Shown: positions 10,475 to 21,219 of the stretch, piece by piece | Numbering within the stretch: the first letter of the stretch is position 1 | Layout of the letters: every line of letters begins with the position of its first letter | Origin: Amborella trichopoda | Taxonomy: Eukaryota > Streptophyta > Magnoliopsida > Amborellales > Amborellaceae | Direction: 5' to 3' | NCBI RefSeq assembly: GCF_000471905.2 | Contig: NW_006500065.1 | Coordinates: forward strand, 3,354,450-3,418,449 | Length of the DNA stretch: 64,000 nt | The notes under the pieces: generated by a model | The model's database searches: none | What the model saw: only the letters and a program-made list of their open reading frames with translations | What the model was told of the DNA's origin: nothing | Program-made: the position numbers and the translations under genes

Positions 10475-11230
10475 GAAAAAGAGAGGCATGCATGGCGCTG
10501 CCACTGTAGTGCATGCCAGGAGAGAGAAGGAAAAAGAAAGAAAGAGAGGAAGATGGACACGCACGACACTGCCACTGCCGTGCATGTCAGGAGAGAGAAG
10601 GAGAAAGAAAGAGAGTGAGGAAGAGGGACACACACGGCACTGCCATTGCTGTGCATGTCAAGAGAGGAGAAAGGAAGAGAGAGAAAGAGGGACACACATG
10701 ATATTGCCACTGCCGTGCATGACAGGAGAGAGAAGAAGAAAGAAGGTAAGAGAGGAATAGGGACACATATAGTGTTGCCACTACCGTGCATGTCAGGAGA
10801 GAGAAGGAGAAAGAAAGATAGAGAGGAAAAGGGACACGCACCACGCTGCCACTGCTGTGCATGTCAAGAGAGAGAAGGAGAAAGAAGGAAAGAGAGGAAT
10901 AGGGACACACACGATGCTTCCACTGTAGTGCATGTAAGGAGAGAGGAGAAAGAAAGAGAGGAATAAGGACACACACGGTGCTGCCATTATCGTGCATGTT
11001 AGGAGAGAGAAGAAGAAAGAAAGAGAGAGAGACAGAGGGACATGCATGGTGCTGCCACTACCATGCAAATCAGGAGTGAGAAGAAGAGAAAGAGAGATTG
11101 ACACGCACGACGCTGCTACTACCGTGCATGTCAAGAGAAGAGAATAGAAAAAGAGAAAGAGAGATAGGCATGCACGACGTTGTCACTATGTGCATATCAA
11201 GAGAAGAGAAGAAGGGAAAGAGGGATGGGG
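10475..11230. repeat. Hairpin satellite, about 8 units of roughly 88 bp
   Basis: Each unit has a purine-rich half (GAGAGAGAAGGAGAAAGAAAG) and a GC-rich half close to GACACGCACGACACTGCCAC followed by TGCCGTGCATGTC. The GC-rich half folds on itself: at 10556-10588 GACACGCACG faces CGTGCATGTC with 9 of 10 pairs and a 13-base loop; at 10485-10517 GGCATGCA faces TGCATGCC perfectly. The unit resembles the post-TATA LTR tract, so LTR-type DNA seems to have been copied into this 3'UTR and amplified. It is not present at this place in copies B and C. Confidence 0.85.
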
Positions 11231-11344
11231 GATAGAGAAAGAGAAAAAGAGAGGTAGAGGAAAGATAGAAGAATAGAGAGAGAGAGGGAAAGAAAGAGAT
11301 AGGGAGATATATAAAGAGATAGAGAAATAGAGAGGAAGAGAGAT

Positions 11345-11625
11345 AAAAAGTTTTGAGGGATCCTGTCGAAGTCCTCACCCTCACAAGACTGGTTTGTTTG
11401 TTTAAGGATCTTGTCGAAGTCCTCACCCTCACGGGACTGTTTGTAATTTGGAGGGATTATTCTTTTCAGTCCTCACCCTGTCGGACGGTACCTGTGACGG
11501 CCTTGTGATAATGACTGGGCTACATGTTCATCCAGCACTGAAGAGGGATGTTGACTGTGCTACGTTTTCTCCCAGCATTGAAGAAGGATGTTGACTGGGC
11601 CACGTGTTCACCCAGCACCTGTTGG
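11345..11625. repeat. Right copy of duplicated 3'UTR segment
   Basis: Repeats the 10185-10300 block, itself partly doubled (AAGTCCTCACCCTCAC appears at about 11360 and 11418), followed by three units of GACTGGGCTACATGTTCACC CAGCACTGAAG. It shows that a segment of the 3'UTR was duplicated around the hairpin satellite. Confidence 0.8.
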
Positions 11626-12504
11626 ACGATATTTTTTGGTGATGAGGGATGCTTTTAAAGTCTACTCATTCTATTAAACGATAATTTTGATGTTGAAGGG
11701 TCTTCTTTTTGGGTCACGATGTCAGGGGATTCTGGTATCAGGGATTTCTCTTTTGGAGTGCTGACTGAAGTCGCCTACAGAGGCGAGCACTGTATCAACC
11801 TGCTCTCTTGGTCTAAGTTCCCTTTACAGGTTTTCACTTGGACTTGGGAAGTGGCGCCGTAGAGACGATTTTCACCAACTTCCTTTTATTTGAAGCTCTT
11901 TTACCCATGACCTTATGGCCATGTCCACCCTTATTCTTCCATTTTTACTCACGGTGCCCTTTCGAGTTTTCACCGTGCTCAGATTTTTATTCACAGAAAT
12001 CTTGTACTCATGGTTTCATGACCATGCTCGTCCGTCATTTTTACTCATGGAGTTCCCTTTTCAGGTTTACACCGTGCTTATTATTTATTATTTATTTTTT
12101 ATTTTTTGTGAAGGAGTGTTTAGGGTCATGCTTTCGGGACCTGTGCGAAGCCTTTTAACGTCATGCAGCCAGGACGTGTATTATAGTTTAAGGTCATACA
12201 GCTGGACCATGGTGGAGATGGATGACAGTCTGTGGAGGCCATATAGTGAATATGGTGGTGGTTTGACTCAATTTAGGGAGATGGCATGAGGCTGCCTATG
12301 AAGGATGGGTGGTGTTGGTATGGAATGTGGATAGTGGTGGCCCACTAGCTGACGGCGAGTATGGAAGGTGGGAGGGCTCGCCATTTGTGAGCATGGGTAA
12401 GAATCACTAGGGAATGATGAATTGTAATGAAGTGAATGGATTCGTTAGGGAGTTGTTGAAGGTGGTACATGCAAAAGGTGTTGTGCGTATATGTGTGGGG
12501 GCGA

Positions 12505-13330
12505 GTTTAAGGTCATATCTCCTGGACCTATGCAAAGCAGTTTAATGTCATGCGGCTAGGACATGCACTATAGTTTTGGGGTCATGTAGCTTAAACCGTG
12601 GCTATGCAGTTTAAAGTCATGTAGCCAGGACCATGCAGTTTATGGTCATACAACTAGACCTTCGCTACAGTTTAAGGTCATATAGTTTAGACCATGGCTA
12701 TGCAGTTTAAAGCCATGTAGCTAGGACCGTGCAGTTTAAGGTCGTGCAAATATACATCAGCTACAGCTTAAGGTCGTATAGTCCGGACCATGGCTATGCA
12801 GTTTATAGTCATGCAGCTAGGACCGTGCAGCTTAAGGTCGTGCAACTAGACCTCCACTACAGTTTAAGGTTGTATAGTTCAGACCATGCAGTTTAGGATC
12901 GTGCATCTAGACCATGGCTATGCAGTTTAGGGTCATGCAGCCCGGACCATGCAGTTTAAGGTCGTGCAATCAGACCTCCGCTATAGTTTAAGGTTGTATT
13001 GTTTGGACCATGGCTATGCAGTTTAAAGTCATGCAGCTAGGACCGTGTAGTTTAAGGTCATGCAACTAGACCTCCGCTACAGTTTAAGGTCGTATAGTTT
13101 GGACCATATAAGGTCGTGCAATTAGACCTTCGCTATAGTTTAAGGTTGTATTGTTTGGACCATGGCTATACAGTTTAAAGTCATGCAGCTAGGACCGTGC
13201 AGTTTAAGGTCGTGCAACTAGACCTCCGCTACAGTTTAAGGTCGTATAGTTTGAACCATGCAGCTTAGGGTTGTGCTTCTAGACCATGCAGTTTAAGGTT
13301 GTGCAACTAGACCTCTGTGTGGGTTGCCAT
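12505..13330. repeat. 3'UTR satellite with three-part 96-bp higher-order unit, about 8 copies (A)
   Basis: The higher-order unit has three related subunits, about 35, 28 and 33 bp: GACCATGGCTATGCAGTTTA..., GACCGTGCAGTTTAAGGTCG... and GACCTCCGCTACAGTTTAAG.... Each contains CAGTTTAAGGTCNTNNAACT-like words. One to two units are truncated or fused near 13090-13130. The same satellite is at 31650-32080 in B (two to three units) and, on the other strand, at 55150-55870 in C (about seven). Confidence 0.9.
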
Positions 13331-13369
13331 GTAGGTGAAGCTCCATGAGGATTAGGTCTGTGGATGACA

Positions 13370-13600
13370 ATCCGACTCCTTGGGGATAAAATGGTTACAA
13401 CCATACACAAGTAGAGGGCTCATATGGAGATGGTGGCCCTACGAGGGATGGCAAATAGGAGCAGACTTCACTGTGGATTAGGGGGTGAGTGTGACTCTCA
13501 GGGGATGAAGGGCCGTGGTATGCTTGCAGCTCTGGTGGGGATGACAGGTCAAGGCACAAGTGTAACTCCACTGGGGGTGGTGGCAAAACACTCACGGTGG
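13370..13600 (+). repeat. PBS-like ACTCCACTGGGGATGA repeats (A)
   Basis: Five spaced copies of a motif close to ACTCCACTGGGGATGA (near 13375, 13464, 13493, 13533 and 13565) lie on the strand opposite to pol. The element's own primer-binding site reads GACTTCACTGGGGACTT, and the copy at 13464 keeps GACTTCACT. Matching arrays are at 32140-32450 and 54795-55130. Confidence 0.6.
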
Positions 13601-13610
13601 TGACTTGACT

Positions 13611-13830
13611 TAGACACACACGACGTTAGCATGAGCGACAGTAACACGCGCGACGCTATCCTGAGTGACAGTTGCACGAACGACGCTAGCATGGGTGGCA
13701 GTGACACGCACGATGCTAACATGAGCAGAAATAACACACGTGACACTAACCTGAGTGACAGTTGCACGAAAAGAGCTAGCATGGGTGAAAGTGACATGCA
13801 TGGTGCTAGCATAAGTTGCATGCAGGACAT
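13611..13830. repeat. About 35-bp tandem repeat, six copies
   Basis: Units close to CACGCACGACGCTAGCATGA GTGACAGTTG repeat from the end of the PBS-like array to 13830. An open frame on each strand is simply the translation of the repeat. Degenerate relatives occur in the 3'UTR of B (32480-32650) and C (53390-53540). Confidence 0.8.
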
Positions 13831-13990
13831 TAGTCTGAGTTCGGGCCTTGGGTCTGAGCTTGACTCAGTCCTGGTCCATTTGATGCTTGATGCTTGACGC
13901 TACACGGATGGCGGTGACCTATGTTTGGGCTTTGGGCTTGAGCCCGACCCGGTCCAACTCATTGCTGTTTGGCCTTCGGGTAACATCGTC

Positions 13991-13998
13991 TATATAAG
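13991..13998 (+). promoter_or_regulatory. Antisense TATA box in the 3'UTR of A
   Basis: TATATAAGGGGGTAAAACCC lies on the plus strand, opposite to pol. Upstream are two inverted-repeat motifs of the type GGGCTTGAGCCCGACCC (about 13834 and 13930). B has the same arrangement at 32853 and C at 54221 (minus). Conservation in three otherwise scrambled 3'UTRs suggests a real promoter. No transcript data are available. Confidence 0.55.
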
Positions 13999-14650
13999 GG
14001 GGTAAAACCCCATTTCACCATTTTACCTTTGGGTAAAATGGCTAAGGAGATTTAGAAGTGAGAGAGAGGGAGACTTCTCGGAGAGAATTCTCGCGAGAAC
14101 GTAGGGCACTCCAAGGGGGTTTACAGGGGTTTGTCGGTGAGAACTCCGGCAAGAAAGAGAAAGTTCCAGTTGGGAAGAGAGAGCACCGACATGGTTACAC
14201 TAGGAACACAACGGCATTCACGGGGGTCACTGTTGCCGGAGTTGAGGGAAGCAGGCAGTCTACCGAGACCTGTTGAAGTTCCAACAGTGGTCTAAAGGTG
14301 TCGACAAAGGCAAGAGTGAGAAAATCAAGAATTTAATAGGATTTCCAGTGGTTTTGGTGGGTTTCCAAGGGTTTCCTAGTGGTTTTTCGTCACCTGGAAG
14401 GAGAGGGAAGGTCCGACAGGAGGTTTCTGCCGAGTAAGAGAGGTTTACAGTGACGGGTGGTGTTTTCCTGGCGAGAAGCCAAAGGGGCGCATTACAATGA
14501 ACAGCTGCAAAGGGGAGACAAAGGGCCATAACCAACCAAAGCGTCATGGGAACTAAAGTGTCGCAGGGAGTTGAACGGACATGAGTAACCGAAGAGGCAC
14601 TGGGAACCAAAAGGTCACGGGCAACTGAATAGTCGCTGGCAACTGAAGCA

Positions 14651-15046
14651 TTGCGGGTGAACACATGCGGCGATAGTCATGCACGATGGTGCCTCTTGTG
14701 TTACGATAGTCACAGACGGCGACAGTCACGCGCAGCGTTAGTCACGGGCATGGCAAGCAACACGACACGGAGGGTTTTAGTCGTGCGTGATGGAAGCTGC
14801 TCACTCTGTGATTCTTTCATGAACATTGGCAAGTTGTGCTTGTCATTGATCGTGCACGACACTGAGTTATGCCTGGCAATGATCATACACGGTGGTTACT
14901 TGGGCAGGCAAAGGGTGGTGGCCAATGATAAGGCTTGGCTTATGAAATCTGTTGAAATCCAAGTCCTCAAGCACAACTATGAGCCACATGTTGTTCTGTG
15001 GAAGGGCCTTCACTATGAACATGGTATGCTCTCCATCATAGGCTAG
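14651..15046 (+). CDS. Hypothetical antisense ORF next to pol (131 codons), doubtful
   Basis: An open frame downstream of the antisense TATA box. Its C-terminal part (around GRQRVVANDKAW and EHGMLSIIG) is matched in B (33684-33908) and in C on the minus strand (53002-53322). The opposite strand of the same block is also open (14867-15094 in A, 53092-53496 in C), with the conserved peptide KELAYDGEHT. Substitutions between A and C are not concentrated at third codon positions in either frame that I compared by eye, so the conservation may be of nucleotides. I recognise no domain. Grande-type elements are known to carry an antisense ORF in this region, which is the only reason to keep it. Confidence 0.3.
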   Translation: MRVNTCGDSHARWCLLCYDSHRRRQSRAALVTGMASNTTRRVLVVRDGSCSLCDSFMNIGKLCLSLIVHDTELCLAMIIHGGYLGRQRVVANDKAWLMKSVEIQVLKHNYEPHVVLWKGLHYEHGMLSIIG

Positions 15047-15088
15047 TTCCTTGCTAGAAGGGTCTACTTTGTATGTCCGATAAACTAG

Positions 15089-16616
15089 ATTCAAAATTCT
15101 GTCGATATTGGATGTGCTGCAAGAAAATCAGCCAAAGATTGACCCTTGATAGCCTTTTGTGGTACATCTGTGATGTTGAATTCCATCAGCAATAATGCCC
15201 ATTTAGTAAGGCATTCCAACAAGCATGGGTGTGTCATGAGAAACTTTACAGTTGCTTTTGATATAAGCTTTACTTCATGATCGAGCAAGTAATGATGGAG
15301 CTTTGTATTGCGAAGATTAAGGCCCAGCACATCTTCTCGATAGGGAGATAATTCTTCTTAGCCCATTGCATCCTAAGGCTAAGATACTATAGCGCAGTCC
15401 CTTTCCCCTCGTCATTGTTTTGTGCCAATAGTGCCCCGAGTGACTCATCAAGAGCGGTCACATACAGGATGAGAGGTTTTCCCAACACCGGTGTAGAGAG
15501 CATTAGAGGATTGAGTAAATACTGCTTGATGTCATCAAGCGTCGCCTGACATGCTTCATCCCAGATGAATGAGACATCCTTCTTTAACAGGTGCGTAAAA
15601 GGCTTACAGCGACCTGAGAGGTTCGAGATGAACCTGCGGATATATGCCCGCTTACCTTCAAGTGATCGTAGCTCTCTCAATGTAGTTGGTGGTGGCATTT
15701 CCTGGATTTCCATGATCATGACTGGCTCAATTTCCAACCCTTAGTGTCTAACAATAAACCCCAAGAACTTTCCTGAATGCAAACCAAAAGTGCATTTTAC
15801 CAGATTCATCTTGAACTTATGAAGGCGTAATTGTTCGAACACCATTTCAAGGTCTCGCATATGAGCATCTTTCCTTTCAGACTTCACCACCAAGTCATCC
15901 ACATAACATTCCACCTCCTTGTGCATCATGTCCTTGAAGATGGATGTCATTGCTCTCTGATACGTAGCACCAGCATTCTTCAACTCAAAAGGCATCATAG
16001 TGTAGCATAAGAGCCCTTTTGGAGTCAAGAATGCGGTGGCTTCCTCATCGTCTGGTGCCATCCATATCTGGTTGTACCCAGAGTATCTATCCATGAAGGA
16101 GAAGATCTGACATTGAGTTGTGGAGTCGATGAGCATCTCCGTAAACGGCAACGGGAAATCATCCTTGGAGCAAGAGGAATTTAGGTCGCGGAAGTTGATG
16201 CAAACCCTAATTTGGCCTGTTTTCTTCTTGATTAGTACAACATTCGCCAACCACTTTGGGTACTTAACTTCACGAATGAAGCCTGCTTGCCTGAGCTTTC
16301 TCACCTCAACATCGATCTTCATTTCGAGATCAGGCCTGAACCTCCTTGATTTTTGCTTGATCGGGTTAGCGGATGGATCGATGCTAAGATGGTGGATTGC
16401 AACTTGAGGATCTAAACCAAGCATCTCACGGTAATGGCAGGCAAATATGTCTTGGTTTACTAGCAAGAAGGCAGTAAGATTCACTTTCTCCTCTGGTGAC
16501 ATATTTGTCGAGATGAAAGTGGGCCTGCGGTCGGCTTCATCCCCTCGATTTATCTCCTTGAGTTCATCGGCTGTGGCTTGAATGTCTTCTTCCCATTCTT
16601 CTGGGGCCTCCTGCAA
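15089..16616 (-). pseudogene. Reverse transcriptase and RNase H of copy A
   Basis: RT copies element RNA into DNA, and RNase H removes the RNA strand. From 16616 to 15741 there are 291 codons without a stop. They cover RT with the PKWLANVVLIKK start, DFPLPF, SFMDRYSGYNQI, the AFLTPKGLLCYTMMPFELKN block, the catalytic YVDDLVVKS and LGFIV. One in-frame stop (15738-15740) precedes the connection to RNase H (15387-15737: LRELRSL..., LYVTALDESL). After a stop and a frameshift, 15330-15091 continues RNase H to KAIKGQSLADFLAAHP. Coding sequence then ends abruptly at about 15088 against 3'UTR sequence, so the second RNase H and integrase are deleted. Of the copies here, this RT is the least damaged. 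Confidence 0.9.
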
Positions 16617-17463
16617 CTCCTCATCATTAGCTTTGGAGAGCTTCTCGCTAACCTCCAGTGAAGACGACCATACTCATGACATTTCTTCTTCTAGCCAGGC
16701 TTTGCTATGGAACATGGCTCTTTCATCCTCATCATGTTTGCCAATGAAATGATCAAATTTGAGCAGGGCTGATGTATCCAGTTGAGGGAGTTCACTCTGA
16801 GGTACCTGGGATGGTTACGACTTAGTGATTGTGTAGACAGCCAGTGCCTCATGAGGACCTTCTCGATGTTCCCCTATATACACCATGGGTCTAGGTAACA
16901 TGGTAGGTTGAGGGTCAGGTTTAGATGGAGGAGGTTTATTTTGGGCTGCTAGCTGACTTGATTGAGTAGCTGGCTTGGTTTGGACAGTCTGGGTGGATTG
17001 GGTGATAGGGATTTGTTTTAGTGCAGAGGTTGAGGCTTAGGAGGTGGTTGGGTGTATGGGACCAGAGGCATCTTAGGGAACTTGAGGATGGGTGGATTGT
17101 TTAGGGTATTTGAGCGAGGAAGGAGTGGTGGACTAGGAAACTTCAGGATCTTTGATCTCTAAGGTGAAGGTTGCAGCGTCTTCCAGGATCTCAGACTCAT
17201 TTGCCCTGTGCTAGGTGATGCTTCCGAGATCTGCACCATATGACATGCCTCTTAAGAATAGTGGCTCTGTTCTCTTGTTTTTGTCAACCTTTGCTCATAG
17301 TCAGGCTCAAAAAGTCACTAGGGTTTCTTTGGCTTTAACTTCATGCACCTCCCAGTAGAAGAGGATGGCTCTACTGTGGCTCGAGTCACCAAGGCATTAG
17401 CAACTGTTAAGACTTTAGCTGCTTGAGATAGAGTCTTTCTCAGCCGTCTCCGGTGAGACCTAC
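16617..17463 (-). pseudogene. Gag-pol spacer of copy A, no protease visible
   Basis: Between gag and RT the three reading frames are broken by many stops. Peptide pieces such as WPPEPDYEQR, FLTVADALVA and the acidic EEWEEDIQATADELKEINRG match B (39473-40182) and C (51060-51700). Plant Ty3/gypsy elements normally encode an aspartic protease here, with a D-[ST]-G active site. I do not see such a motif in A, B or C. About 16700-17200 of A is longer than in C and contains a proline-rich piece of unknown role. Confidence 0.6.
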
Positions 17464-20366
17464 TTATATTGGTTCCCTTGAGTTCTTTGTCAAGGGTCTC
17501 GAAGTCTGGACACCTCTAATTGTAGCTGCAATAGATATAGAAAAGGAAGGAGAAGAAGAAGAAGAGGAAGAAGAAGAAGAAGCGAGGTTGGTAGGTGAGG
17601 GACCTTTAAGGTCATTCCCCTCATCGGACCGATTTGGGCAGCTTTTTATGTCATCACCGGAGTTGGACGTGTGCAAGAAATCTTTTGAGTCTTTCCCCTG
17701 TTTAGACCGTTGGGGGGTGCTTTTAACATCGCCAACCTTACTGGACGTGCCCAGAGTAAAAGATGGCCCAGGGATGTCCTCCTGATGAGATGAGAGAGTA
17801 AGGACAATCGCATTAGGGATGAAGTCCTGTAAGGTCGGCAATGGAGGAAGATGCTTGAGAAATTCTTGCTCGATTGGTGGTTGAGGAATCTTGTTCTTCG
17901 GACGAGCAGCCCTTGGTGCTCGTCTCTTCTTGATTCCCTTTGGAGGTGCTTGATCCATCTTGTTAGGTTTGTGAGTAGCCCTAGCTTGAAGAATTTCCTC
18001 TCCTTTCAAGTACTTGAGCATGCTCTACCCATGATAGACTCTCCATGGCTGGGAAGTCGAGGGTTCAACAGGATCAGAGGTATCATCACAGGAATCTTGC
18101 ATTGAAACAATCTCCTGGATGTGAGAACTGACTTGCGGGTGTTCTTATATAACGGGGTCAGTAATGTGACTTCTCCACACTTTCTTTGCAACCACGGCTT
18201 CGAACTCATAGCATTTGCTCAGCTTGTGGCCCCATATCTAATGGTACAGGCACCAGTGATTCTTAGTTCCCTAAGCAAGGCACCTGGGCTGCCTCATCGG
18301 CTTTGGTGTGGCGAGTCCTTCTTGGCACATCATTTTGAAGAGAGCCTGAAAGAGATCTGATGACAGCTCATCAGAAGAGTGCGTGCCTTCGTCTTCCTCT
18401 TGTACTGTCACCCCGTGGGAGGCCTCAGCTGTGCCGAATGTTTTCTTAAGTTCTTCAAGCTTTATCGGACCCTTCTGGATAAGAGCCATGAAGTCTTTGA
18501 GTGTGTAGCATTCCTTTGTGGGGTGGTTTATGATTTGATGATAAGCACAATAGTTTGCATGCGTATCAAGACCAGCTCGATCAGGAAACTTGATCTCAGG
18601 CAGCTCGATCATATTCTACTTCAGCAATAGTCGGAGTAGTGCGGGAGCCCATTCCTTTTCGAAAGGATAAACCTTGTTCTTATGGTTGGCCTAATAGTCA
18701 TTTCGATTAAGGTTTACAGGTAGGGGTACCCGGTTGCATGACAGCTGCTGCTTGCCTCTCTGAGGCGCTGTCTGTGTCTTTGCTGTGCCTACCCCTTTGG
18801 AGAGGTCCAAAGTTTGAGGGGCAGCCTTCTTTGGATCACTAACAGTGATGGCCGCACTGATTACCCCTTTCTACTGATTGCCTCGAGCATTGGTTCGAGA
18901 ATTACCATTGCCCCGGTTGTTTCCCAAGCTCGACGACTGTTGACGTGACCCGCCATGGTGGCGTGACATGCATTCTATACGAACTGACTTAGAGATTAGC
19001 TCTGACATGGAGGTCGAATTGGAGGCCTCAACATGTAGGGAAATCTCGGGTCACTTGTTTTGTATACAGGTCTGGATTGCTTCTTTCTCTAACATAGGAT
19101 TGGTGTGGTAAGCAGCCAAATCCCTCCATCTGGCTATGAATTGGTCCACAGGCTCGTCTGGCTCTTAGGTCAGGGTGAGAAGTTCAATTATTTGAACGTC
19201 TTTCTGAACTTCATATAAGCGCTAGTAGAATAGTTGTTCCATCTCTTCCCAAGTGTGTACTGAATTAGGAGGAAGCCGAGCATACCACTGAAAGGCCGGG
19301 CCATCAAGAGTTTCAACAAACTGACGGTGGAGGAATCTCCCATCAGCCGCTATCTCTCGACATGCCACTTAAAAATACGTGATATGCTGGTGCAAGATGT
19401 TGTACCATTGAACATGGGAAGCTTCCCCTTTTGGTAATCCGGGGGAAATAGAAACTGATCAATGTAAGATGGGTACAACTTTTGGTAAAGCGTTGTCCCC
19501 TGCATTCCCGGGATTTATATGTTCTTCAAGCTATGGGTTACCATAGCGTCAATGTCTACCTGTGAAACCATTCGAGGGACATAACTGTCTTGCGAGGCCA
19601 GCAGGGGAGTTTGCTTTGGAGCTGCGTCTTCTGGGGGATGGGAATTGGCCTCTTGATGAGACAAATTGGCTGAGGATCGCATGCTTTCCATGCGATCAAT
19701 CTTCTCCATCATTGCTCGCACCATGTGTTCGAACCTATCCATGAGTTCTTCTTAGCTATCGTTCGGTCGTTCATGACCATAATGCTGACCATCTCTTCGG
19801 GGAGGTCAGCCTCAGGTGCAGCTGAAGGCTTCTGAGCTTGGCGGGTCGTGCGCGGAAGATCGGTCAACAAGAGCTCTGCATGCTCCGACTGAACTCGAGT
19901 CTTAGATGCTGACCACATGAGGACCGGTTCTCGACTATCTTGGGACCATGGCTGCTGGGTGGTCGGGTCATCCTCTACAACACTGACCACTATGCATGAT
20001 TCTCGCACCTCCTCTTCGAGCTTTATCATTTGAAGCAGGTAGAAGGGGTTCTTGTGAAGAGGGTCATCAGAGCTGATTGCCTCGATTATTTGAGTGGCTT
20101 CTCTCGTCAGGATTTGCAGACTCTTGTCGTGTTTGGCTTTGAGGCTTTGATAGAGCTCACCTAGAACTGCGATCGGGACTGTAGCTAGTCGGCTTTCCTT
20201 ATGCAAGAAAGAGCCATCTCCTTCAGATGAAGAAATGGGTGTGGACTAAGAACTGAGGTTGACCTAGGCTGGGGAGGACGAAGGGCTTGATCTCTCACCG
20301 GGTTTTTGCCTCGAGCTCTCTTATGGGATCCAGCGACATGACTGAGCTGATGGGGGCTGGCTACTC
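17464..20366 (-). pseudogene. Gag of copy A
   Basis: Gag forms the cytoplasmic particle that packages the RNA. Reading on the minus strand: a basic RAHKRARGK-type start (20330-20280), an N-terminal part (20206-19515), a capsid-like core (about 19350-19050) with GPAFQWYARLPPNSVHTWEEM and VDQFIARWRDLA as in the retrotransposon Gag family, and a knuckle CAYHQIINHPTKEC (in 18612-18271) of the form C-x2-H-x4-H-x4-C. A second knuckle near 18240 (CLYH-stop-IWGH...C) has a stop inside it. A basic, serine-rich C-terminus with a run of ten serines follows (18021-17464). Several stops and frame changes make it non-functional. It ends at 20366 where the leader is inverted. Confidence 0.85.
17540..17585. 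repeat. In-gag (GAA)n microsatellite coding poly-serine
   Basis: A run of GAAGAA/GAGGAA triplets on the plus strand gives the poly-serine tract of gag on the minus strand. The equivalent tract is interrupted in B (about 40265-40305) and only about four serines long in C (about 50935-50947), so it is a length-variable in-frame repeat. Confidence 0.8.
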
Positions 20367-21200
20367 TCTTATTTGTTTTTTTTCTGCATTGCACTCACAT
20401 GGCTTCTGGGTTCCTTAACCCATTCATCTGGATCGAGGATTTTCTCATCCCCGCATTCACGAGTTCCCCTCGAGAGCAAGCTCCTCCAGCTTCATTCCCG
20501 ACCTTCTTGTTGAGTAAAGAACCAATGCTTAGCTCCCAAGTCTTGACCTGGATATGTGTGAGAAGGGATATAGAGGTCCCTAACTCCCCATCTCCTAGCT
20601 CTGGTAAGTCTCTTGCCAGTCATACTGCCAATGTACGCCAAAAGGCTACCCTGTCCTCTTTTGTAAAAGGCAAGAAAATTGTCATTGCTCCTGTGGGTAG
20701 CCACAAGGCTACCCCCCACATTCCTGCACCACCTCGGGTCTCTATGTTTAGAGACTCAACACATCGAGGAGAGGACCCTGGAGCCTCCTCCTCATGCATA
20801 CACCGTAAGGCTCGTGGCACTCGAGCCACACCTCGGGACAACCACTGTGTTACCTGGAGTAAGCGTTCAGGATCGGGCCTCCTTGGGTCAAAACTTGTAC
20901 GCATGCATGTGCATCCCATTGCTCAGGGCGGCGTTATTCCTGCGTCAACCTGAGTACATGGGAGACGACCCCCTCAGCACACACTAGCACACTATGTAAG
21001 AGACATGCTCCTTCCTGCTCCCTTATAGACACTGCTCGTGGTTCTCGCCCTTCTAAGGCTAGACCGACTGTTCGAACCTAGGTCAACTCCCAAGTCACCA
21101 GAGATCCATCTTCAAGGGGCGCACATGCGCCGCCTTCTCTCTCGATTGCCCCTTCTCTTTCGGGCGAGTGCCTCAAGCCCTGGTACTCAATGACCTTCCC
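20367..21200 (+). pseudogene. Leader ORF of copy A, inverted in place
   Basis: This is the region that normally lies between the primer-binding site and gag, but here it runs on the plus strand while gag and the LTR of A run on the minus strand. The open frame 20399-20953 (184 codons) starts MASGFLNPFIWIEDFLIPAF and is rich in Pro, Ser and basic residues. It matches the start of the same ORF in C (47309, MVPWFCNPFIQIRDFLIP) and, with breaks, in B (43990). No known domain. The inverted block begins shortly after what would be the PBS and ends near GACCTTCCCC, next to the retained PBS at 21201. Confidence 0.75.
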
Positions 21201-21219
21201 CTCAATGGAGTCACCAAGC
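21201..21219 (-). other. Primer-binding site of copy A
   Basis: Minus strand GCTTGGTGACTCCATTGAG directly follows the LTR end CTAACCA (21220). It matches GCTTGGCGACTTCACTGGG of copy C. In Ogre-type elements a TGGCGACT site has been assigned to a tRNA-Arg primer; I infer the same here without having checked a tRNA sequence. Confidence 0.65.

Larger units (their letters stand above)
9976..15088 (-). mobile_element. 3' untranslated region of copy A
   Basis: This 5.1 kb stretch separates the LTR from the pol remnant. Equivalent regions lie at 30045-34286 (B) and 52641-57524 (C, opposite strand). Read left to right it holds the purine tract (AAGGCAAGC complement), an 88-bp hairpin satellite between two copies of a 3'UTR segment, a conserved GACTTGGGAAGTGGCGCCGTAGAGACG block (about 11843), a long 96-bp satellite (12505-13330), PBS-like repeats, a 35-bp repeat, a plus-strand TATA box and finally a block open on both strands next to pol. 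Long 3'UTRs with variable tandem repeats are known in Tat-lineage elements. The region is noncoding in the sense direction. Confidence 0.75.

Noticed and set aside
10488..10966. Overlapping Arg/Glu/Lys-rich frames on the plus strand
   Set aside because: They translate the 88-bp hairpin satellite; periodicity of the peptide follows the DNA repeat, and both strands are open.
11830..11870. TGGCGCCGTAGAGACG block as a second primer-binding site of an Athila-like element
   Set aside because: The first nine bases fit the known TGGCGCCGTTGCC type but the rest does not. No LTR end with promoter lies upstream, and the block sits at the same place in all three 3'UTRs, so it is part of the 3'UTR.
11838..12289. 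Two overlapping hydrophobic frames in the 3'UTR of A
   Set aside because: The homologous stretches of B (31151-31345) and C (56038-56636) do not keep the frames, and the DNA consists of loose ACCATGCTC/TTTTTACTCATGG repeats.
13600..13900. Thr/Asp/Ser-rich repeat protein
   Set aside because: It is the translation of the 35-bp tandem repeat; both strands are open and the repeat decays in B and C.
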